Shown in pieces: positions 60,201 through 64,000 of a DNA stretch of 64,000 nt (within the stretch, counting starts at the first letter, position 1; every line of letters begins with the position of its first letter). This stretch comes from Bacteroidales bacterium (GTDB lineage Bacteria; Bacteroidota; Bacteroidia; Bacteroidales; WCHB1-69), in NCBI GenBank assembly GCA_023229985.1, contig JALNYF010000003.1:1-64000 (forward strand), written 5' to 3'. The translations under genes were made by a program, and so were the position numbers. The notes beneath the pieces were generated by a model. It was not told the origin of the DNA and made no database searches. It saw nothing but the letters and a program-made list of their open reading frames with translations.

Positions 60201-63200
60201 GTGTTCCCATTGTCGATAATGGCAGGAGCTGTAACAGGCAATGGGATACCGGCGCAGATAGGAGCTATCTCAGCCAAGTTTCCGATACGCGGAATATTGT
60301 AAATCGTAATATTCACATAATTTGAATAGGTTATGCCGCAATAATTTTGTGCCCAATAACGTACAGTAATATCATGGCCGTATGGCAGAATCATGTCAGC
60401 ACTATAGTTAACCATGACTCCATCTACGTAAACTTCCCAACCTTCTGATGTCACAGCACCGCTGTTATTATGGAAATCTACTTGCGGTTGGAATGCAGCC
60501 CAATTCATCTGATTTCCGTAGCAGATAGGATCAGGGGTGAGCAACGTAGCAATTGCGGGCATTGAATCAACGGTGATTATTACGTCATTGCTATAGCCAA
60601 ATCCACAATGGTTTTGTACCATATAATGAATACTGCTACCGTTCAATTCTTCGGTAATTGTCAAATCTGTCAAATCCACGTAATTCGAACCATCGGTTGT
60701 ATATTGCCAACCATTGCTCCAGGCGATTACATCATCCATTCCGACATAATCCCATGAAGGAGTATTAATTGGTAATTGATCTCCATCACAGATAGTAGCC
60801 GGTTGAATAATATCAGACACAATCGGAACAGTAGTTACATACACGGTTTTGGCTATACATTCGGTAGGATCGCAGAAATCACTTTTACGTCTTACATAAT
60901 AAGTAGTAGTTTGGAAAGGAGATACGGTAACAGATTCAGTAGTTTCGTTTAATAGATTTGTTCCACATTCATCTTCGAACCATTCATAATAACCGTTGTC
61001 CCCGAGGAAACCGCCATTAGCGGTAAGGGTGACAGATTCTCCTTGGCAAATGGTTGTATCGCCAAATATGGTATCAATCGGCTCGGGAGGTACTCCTACA
61101 TTCACTTGAATAGGATATCTATTTTCAGAAATACAGCCAAAAATAGTCACATCATTCAATTCATAGCCTATCTGTCCAACGTAATTACGGTGCTCTAAGT
61201 TGTCATAAAAACCGCCTGCGTCGGTAGAAGGCGTGTTGGGAACACCATAGCCTTGATAAAGCGTCAAGAAACGGGAAGATCTCAACACATCAGTACCGAT
61301 TTCGGAATGAGGATTATATTGAATCCCTGCATCGGTCGATACATAAATAGAATATAACTGATCGGCAGGTATTTCAAATGGTGTTAGCAATGAAATTGTA
61401 AGGTCGCCATTAGTAGATGTATTGAAGTTACGATTTTCAACAAGTGTCCAAGCACTTGGGAAGCCGGTAAAGCTTTCGCAAGTACCGGATTTATAATAAA
61501 TATAAATAGGATAATTACCCTCATTAACGGTCGTAACTTTTATTTCTTGAATAGAAACCGCAGAAGCACCGGCTTGAACATCAAAGAAGCAACCTAAGCC
61601 GTTGAGTTCTTGGGTATAAGGAGGTGTAGCTATCTCAAAATAACCGGAAGCCGTCAACATATCTGTAGCTGCAGCCGCATAGTATATGGTTGTATCTAAC
61701 GGATTGACAACCAATCCACCCACTTCCGGATTGGTAAATCCGAGAGATTCGGTAGTATTGGCATCTGCATACCACAATATCATCGGGAGTTCAGCATCGG
61801 GGTCTTGCTGATAATCTGCCATAGCAAAAGCAGATATAGTAGCTTCAGAGCCGGTACAGATGGTTGGGGGTTCTGAATAACCGTAGAAAGGTCCCTCAAT
61901 AGGAGTTACGGAAACTGTAACGGGAATTGTATCCGATGTGCAGAGGAATCCGCCTTGTTGATTAACCATTGGAATAATTCGGGCAAAGCCGTTTCCTTGT
62001 CTGCCGATTTGCAATTCACCGGTTGGGGTAGGCATTTCTTGGTTACCGGCAATCATTTGGGCATCATACATACCGGTTACGAAGCTTCTACCGCCGCCGC
62101 CACCGGAAGCATAGTTACCTGCGCCGCCACCGCCGTAATAGCCGCCACCGCCACCACCGGAGCCACCGGCAGAAGAACTGCATCCACCGGAGCCACCGAC
62201 GCCACCGGCATAAGTGCTTCCATTGCCACTACTACCGCTACTATAACCGCTTGCGCCGCCGCCGTAAAGATAACCACCGGAAGAACCGCCGGAACCGGCT
62301 GCACCACCACTATTTTCGGTAGCACCATAGCCAAAATAGCCATTACCGCTGCTCGGGCTTCCGTTGATACCATTCAATGCACCACCGGCACCACCGGCAC
62401 CGCCGGAACCATGTTGTGATCCACCGGAGGATGAGCCGCCACCGCCGCCACCGCCGCCGGCTGCTACCATCAAAATAGAGGAGTTAAGTTGTACCATGGA
62501 GAAACCTCCACCGCCGCCGCCACCGGCTGCATTATCGCTGCACCATCCGCCGCTGCCACCGCCGCCGCCACCGTAGCCACCGTTACCACCGGGACAATTC
62601 GGGCAAATCGGATTAGAAGCAGTTGAACCACCTTGTTGTCCTACGACTACAGTAAATTGATCATTCAAGTTAACATCTATTATACCTTCTACATAAGCGC
62701 CCTTACCACCGGCAGATCCGAGATAAGGTCCGTCGCCACCGTTACCGCCTTGGGCTCCCCAAAGCTGTAATTTCAAATGCTCAACTCCCGGAGGTACAAT
62801 ATAAGATTGCGGAGATCCACTATATGTAAATTCTATGGGCTCTCCTTCAACCAATCCACCCTCGATCTCACCGGAATAAGCAACCAAATAGAAAGTAGTT
62901 TGGTTAACCACTTGCGGAGTTTCATACAAAGCACCTTCGTAAAGCAGCTCTGTACATTCCGGATCGGCATACCAACGATAAGTAAAATCATTATTAACAT
63001 TCGTTGGAGCAAGGTTTCCAACAGTACCACAAAGAGTGGTAACATCTTCTAATATAGGATTTTCTATTGGATTAACGGTAATATTAACCTCAGCAACATC
63101 GGAAACGCAAAGCGTTAATAAATCATTATAAATGATTCGGGCATAGCCGTTGCCTTCACGTCCGGTCATCGTACCACCCGCAGGATTGGGCATGGATTGA

Positions 63201-64000
63201 TTACCGGCAATGGTTTGACCATTGTTGACGCCGCCAATGTAGCCGGAACCACCGCTACCACCACCGCCATCAGCACCCAAGCTTTCCGAACCGGAAGGAG
63301 AGGCACCGCCGTACCAGCCGCCGCCGCCGCCACCACCGTCTCCAATAGTATTGCCGCCTTGACCAAATGAGCCATTGGCACTTGAATTAGAGGAATTTGT
63401 TCCTCCGCCACTCTGTGTCCCTGCGGTTGCTGGATAGGACTGACCGGATCCCTGAACACCGACAGTACCACCACCGGCACCACCTTGTTCATCATCTTCT
63501 CCGTGACCACCGCCACCGCCGGCAACTATTAACACTGAAGGACGATTACCTGACAAAGAAGATAACAATCCTGACACGGTAGCAATATGCGTTGCACCAC
63601 CACCGGAACTGCCATATTCACCACTTGTGCTTAATGAACGATAACCACCACCATTATAACCACCGGCTAATATGGTGTTAGATGCAGTACTGCCGACCGG
63701 AATACTGGTACCGGCACCGGCGACATTAATATAAACGGTTTGTCCCGCATTGAGTGTTATTTCACCGGAAGAATATCCACCTTTTCCACCATTAGTGGTT
63801 ACAGCATTATAATCGCTTGAACTTCCATTTCCACCGGCACCGCCCCATACTTGAAGAGAATAGGTTGTGGTTACGGGTGCAGTAAAGGTCTGTTCCCCAC
63901 CGGTATAGCTGAACTCGATAGTATCGGCAAGTGGAGCCAAGACCATGGATTTAACATAATAGGTTGTATTGTCGCCTAACATAGGGATATCCCAAGTGCT
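53936..64000 (-). CDS. Giant secreted multidomain protein with T9SS sorting domain, cut by window edge
   Basis: The frame is open from the stop at 53936 to the window end, at least 3354 codons; six in-frame codons precede the first Met at 63982, so the true start lies outside. Order from the N-terminal side: the end of an Ig-like segment (TTYYVKS), two glycine-rich domains, a linker with CHU_C-type Ig segments, four tandem Ig-like modules, then repeats each ending near a GCDS motif. Four copies of a roughly 134-residue module and one DUF1566-like insert are set among these. It ends in a type A sorting domain (LIDLYPNP to KKLVITK). It is expected on the cell surface through T9SS, probably as an adhesin or matrix protein. 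No enzyme motif was found. Confidence 0.9.
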   Translation of the reverse strand, partial: STWDIPMLGDNTTYYVKSMVLAPLADTIEFSYTGGEQTFTAPVTTTYSLQVWGGAGGNGSSSDYNAVTTNGGKGGYSSGEITLNAGQTVYINVAGAGTSIPVGSTASNTILAGGYNGGGYRSLSTSGEYGSSGGGATHIATVSGLLSSLSGNRPSVLIVAGGGGGHGEDDEQGGAGGGTVGVQGSGQSYPATAGTQSGGGTNSSNSSANGSFGQGGNTIGDGGGGGGGWYGGASPSGSESLGADGGGGSGGSGYIGGVNNGQTIAGNQSMPNPAGGTMTGREGNGYARIIYNDLLTLCVSDVAEVNITVNPIENPILEDVTTLCGTVGNLAPTNVNNDFTYRWYADPECTELLYEGALYETPQVVNQTTFYLVAYSGEIEGGLVEGEPIEFTYSGSPQSYIVPPGVEHLKLQLWGAQGGNGGDGPYLGSAGGKGAYVEGIIDVNLNDQFTVVVGQQGGSTASNPICPNCPGGNGGYGGGGGGSGGWCSDNAAGGGGGGGFSMVQLNSSILMVAAGGGGGGGGSSSGGSQHGSGGAGGAGGALNGINGSPSSGNGYFGYGATENSGGAAGSGGSSGGYLYGGGASGYSSGSSGNGSTYAGGVGGSGGCSSSAGGSGGGGGGYYGGGGAGNYASGGGGGRSFVTGMYDAQMIAGNQEMPTPTGELQIGRQGNGFARIIPMVNQQGGFLCTSDTIPVTVSVTPIEGPFYGYSEPPTICTGSEATISAFAMADYQQDPDAELPMILWYADANTTESLGFTNPEVGGLVVNPLDTTIYYAAAATDMLTASGYFEIATPPYTQELNGLGCFFDVQAGASAVSIQEIKVTTVNEGNYPIYIYYKSGTCESFTGFPSAWTLVENRNFNTSTNGDLTISLLTPFEIPADQLYSIYVSTDAGIQYNPHSEIGTDVLRSSRFLTLYQGYGVPNTPSTDAGGFYDNLEHRNYVGQIGYELNDVTIFGCISENRYPIQVNVGVPPEPIDTIFGDTTICQGESVTLTANGGFLGDNGYYEWFEDECGTNLLNETTESVTVSPFQTTTYYVRRKSDFCDPTECIAKTVYVTTVPIVSDIIQPATICDGDQLPINTPSWDYVGMDDVIAWSNGWQYTTDGSNYVDLTDLTITEELNGSSIHYMVQNHCGFGYSNDVIITVDSMPAIATLLTPDPICYGNQMNWAAFQPQVDFHNNSGAVTSEGWEVYVDGVMVNYSADMILPYGHDITVRYWAQNYCGITYSNYVNITIYNIPRIGNLAEIAPICAGIPLPVTAPAIIDNGNTEYSESWEYSPIYNAGVYTTFPIDSVIDYGMDEYYIKYAISNVCGTARSNFIQIIVNDIPQLTDITDPNPREICSGSPLVMTPSTIISNGGLPCTEGWVQSPDSLINENTPFTAFNITDPVYDTWRGSWVRYRVENGCGITYSRAVEVMVHPAHHLYLTPVDTTVCFGSNVEIFSYTDLDDNSDYQWSQTDGGHLVSFNTSVVGALRPAVGTQRYEVVVTDRTTGCSETAVSQVEVIAIGSEEYRTVCASELPLVFGDDDNRVICNRSGDYYLTFQSSTGCDSVVTLHLSVLYPVESRVVKRLCEGETYHWYVNGENYTESAMDTVRILRQNGCDSIVYYLDLRIGNQPYIDIASRRVAVPVYAEMEVPINCRTACEYNSDIKLAMDFQLYKDGVAVGPMDTFGRIRIETEYPLIHEEFGNILQSGLGSIPGTTYSMYNYDYNFFYFSFFTTTNNTLRATWTEPGEYKFVFRLVEMTGGNDYPYLYDDTYRLGGAGSTHSGRMFEYDSLTIIVSPVDTTTEEITLCESQLPYDYYGNEISRAGDYHIMFEEEENYEMRLLHVNVAPTLYTSFTVRTCQDDYVWDGVTYNTDSYLDPHVRIYQSEAGCDSIVSLFLTLNNTQFEEEININACNEYTWDVTGITYTESGDYTYFNYAENIDSDGDGTMDCDTLLTLHLTVNYSDTTRESLAVASSQLPYNYYGNLLTSTGTYTYVLPTIHGCDSVVILDFVVSDPIIMVDTTTLSPLVGVVNRFTLGVDAAALDLNTKVALDYEITRNGVLIDDVSRYGTVHFDTRYPDLNRYIGRDLLNGLGSVPTNTFNVIYFYYNYFYLHFMDATQNRLTATWNVPGSYTIKFILREYAGGTDVSPEYGNPARRIGGSGALATQTEFATREITMNIPEQTVELYVDTVVCSSNLPFIYSGEEYNVATQTDLTFTDAYGVNDTIVHLNLTINQSYDFIYSDNVCAGSEYQNHGFHLTAGAIDSLVGNATRPYQIVLHHYYNTALGCDSTVTLYLTVMPNVPLSANDITICANGDAVLSATGCDYYNWESGASGPTDTLYNLLHDATYAVTGYKEYHLLASVNQVHIGDIMTNDNFFVSPANFTESGKTAVGVVYRIDSTADLIYMVALRGKLAKWSGDDITVINAGSMTNGRDNMAAVRAIGGWRSIYPAFNYCDTLTINTYGDWYLPAVDEVYDATTANYIDQSLITAGLSPIVHTFLTSTENSLSSCYAVDLLTDGLMIIPKDSIFHVNAISTVTPSQNYLYETTATCMALDSVYVTVIPLDSVADFYATVCQGEPYTENGFDISAAETQLPGVVRDTIITGTNYCGTYRAALELRVLPVYNQTFGYVEVNAEVCEGSDYQGYGFVIPQDSLRNLDAENNTYFYSYGESSQGCDSITRLTLHVNPTVYHYQDVNVCYGSTYSDDIREFTVLADTLITDQFTLANGCDSIDYIQVYVMPLPTVEIIGETTLCYGGTLQLEAATNATETNWQIDADQFEGSSLTIDNMTVSLNLDFVATLGQCTTTTNLLITVIPEIVTYLDAETCADTYFTDYGFDIEVPDVAGEYEYVLDLTAQNGCDSTVFLAMNVIPMDTVDVDQTISIIDVPYRFFDQLYSESGTYYVRTAGNNCDMIIRFNLTITNDYGENAFILLDSVDEQTYELTAYANQMDQNMKVALLYTVYKDGQVVSNLEDACGGRLNLSTYFLNSYVGRSVNIPMGSIPTNTFSVGNNQYNYFYFHFFNRRPNLVSHTFTTPGEYEIVFDLLQQEGGTDYSLTYTSDFNTLEYVGGKNSTDLYPILATRSIFFTIEGESGGDGPGTPEFPIGNPTLSLTTDLINEATSIDTLICSKNAYEENTKVSIEYTIYDGEEPISMLSNVANIRMETYYGNMSRYIGKNLTEGTGNIPGNTFAPTTTYLYNYFYLHFLNSTHSRIITTWAAPGDYSIVFNLVEMTAGTDFGLTWTTGKRLGGKNAQSTGLLLATETLHYNIGVDPLTAPTGIEDNENDGNTLIDLYPNPAQTYFVMTLGELGEEANITITDVNGKLMSQYDVSNVNDNQVRVDIAQWAQGVYFVTLNDGANFTTKKLVITK
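54239..54640 (-). repeat. Copy 4 of the 134-residue module
   Basis: Runs from NTKVSIEYTIY to TLHYNI. It has the shared core G-x-IP-x-NTF, YNYFYLHF, W-x-x-PGDYSIVFNLVE, AGTD and LGG. It lies directly before the linker to the sorting domain. Confidence 0.85.
54779..55189 (-). repeat. Copy 3 of the 134-residue module
   Basis: Runs from NMKVALLYTVYKDG to SIFFTI. The shared core reads GSIPTNTF, YNYFYFHF, TTPGEYEIVFDLLQ and GGTDYS. It is separated from copy 4 by about 46 residues. Confidence 0.85.
56440..56970 (-). other. DUF1566-like insert in the giant protein
   Basis: Between two repeat units lies a segment of about 175 residues that differs from its surroundings. It contains VHIGDIM, GVVYRIDS, NGRDNMAAVRAIGGW, GDWYLPAVDEVY and FLTSTEN. 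The WYLP and STEN features are like DUF1566/Lcl C-type-lectin-like domains common in Bacteroidota surface proteins. Its ligand is unknown. Confidence 0.6.
57512..57913 (-). repeat. Copy 2 of the 134-residue module
   Basis: Runs from NTKVALDYEITRNG to EITMNI. The shared core reads GSVPTNTF, YNYFYLHF, NVPGSYTIKFILRE, GGTD and IGG. Confidence 0.85.
58664..59063 (-). repeat. Copy 1 of the 134-residue module
   Basis: Runs from DIKLAMDFQLYKDG to SLTIIV. The shared core reads GSIPGTTY, YNFFYFSF, TEPGEYKFVFRLVE, GGND and LGG. It is the most divergent of the four. Confidence 0.85.
59755..60835 (-). repeat. Four tandem Ig-like modules of about 90 residues
   Basis: Each module begins with a short P-x-I/L-rich strand and an ICxG motif (ATICDGD, DPICYGN, APICAGI, REICSGS), has a W near its middle (GWQY, GWEVY, SWEYS, GWVQS), and ends with an N-x-CG-x-x-x-SN/SR motif (NHCGFGYSN, NYCGITYSN, NVCGTARSN, NGCGITYSR). 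They follow one another without linkers and look like Ig-like stalk domains. Confidence 0.8.
61970..62833 (-). other. Glycine-rich domain 2 of the giant protein
   Basis: Begins EFTYSGSPQSYIVPPG, then LQLWGAQGGNGG, and passes through long G-rich and GS-rich runs to GRQGNGFARIIP. The flanking motifs match the glycine-rich domain of ALK/LTK receptors and bacterial relatives (PF12810 type). About 285 residues. Confidence 0.75.
63120..63916 (-). other. Glycine-rich domain 1 of the giant protein
   Basis: Begins EFSYTGGEQTFTAP, then LQVWGGAGGNG, and ends GREGNGYARIIYND. It has the same layout as domain 2 (about 265 residues), so the two are duplicates with an Ig-like linker of about 90 residues between them. 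Confidence 0.75.

Noticed and set aside
62077..62373. Long frames overlapping the glycine-rich domains (also 61955-62419 and 63166-63525)
   Set aside because: They are shadows of G-rich codons: the other frames of repeated GGC/GGT codons give poly-Ala, poly-Val or poly-Pro without stops.
61970..63916. Possible CRISPR or tandem DNA repeat in the CCACCGCCG-rich tracts
   Set aside because: The repetition comes from glycine codons in an open frame; there are no fixed-length repeats separated by unique spacers and no cas genes.

Overview
The window is a chromosomal segment of a member of the Bacteroidota, most likely order Bacteroidales. Four things point there: type IX secretion (T9SS) genes (porU, porV, porP, porK/gldK); secreted proteins ending in T9SS sorting domains; phylum-type promoters (TAnnTTTG about 7 bases before the presumed start, weak or no Shine-Dalgarno sequences); and phylum-typical small proteins (COX24/DUF1713-like, DUF4295). 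The DNA is AT-rich. I cannot name the genus or species.

Left part (1-24000): the start of an exported protein gene cut by the edge; a pyruvate/oxaloacetate carboxyltransferase with an odd biotin-like tail; trxB and azlCD; a minus-strand block of surE, rng, a 29-residue ribosomal-type protein and an HU protein; deoC and fumC; an alpha-L-fucosidase; and a double-domain BadF/HgdC-type ATPase. A plus-strand run follows: two paralogous TPR proteins, a DedA protein, aroE, ribE, a ROK kinase and dgt. Mpl, dut and a dolichol-phosphate-mannose-synthase-like glycosyltransferase are on the minus strand.

Middle (24000-37600): rpsL-rpsG-fusA-rpsJ, closed by a terminator where rplC is normally expected. 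Next come ispF, porV and porU on the minus strand, and porP, porK and hldD on the plus strand. PorU (sortase) and PorV (shuttle) release and carry T9SS cargo, and PorP and PorK belong to the outer-membrane ring. porL, porM and porN are not in the window.

Right part (37600-53850): recQ; a tightly packed run gyrB-ftsE-glycosyltransferase-subtilase-xseB-methyltransferase-trmD; a tRNA-Met; rpmG and a DUF4295 protein; leuS; a Wzx-like flippase; and a polysaccharide deacetylase. The subtilase carries a T9SS sorting domain.

Far right (53936-64000): one giant minus-strand gene, more than 3350 codons and cut by the window end. It encodes a secreted mosaic: two glycine-rich domains, four Ig-like modules, a ladder of CDS-containing repeats, a DUF1566-like insert, four copies of a roughly 134-residue module that I do not recognise, and a T9SS sorting domain. 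The four-copy module is the best candidate for something undescribed. I found no CRISPR array, prophage, integrase or intact insertion sequence.
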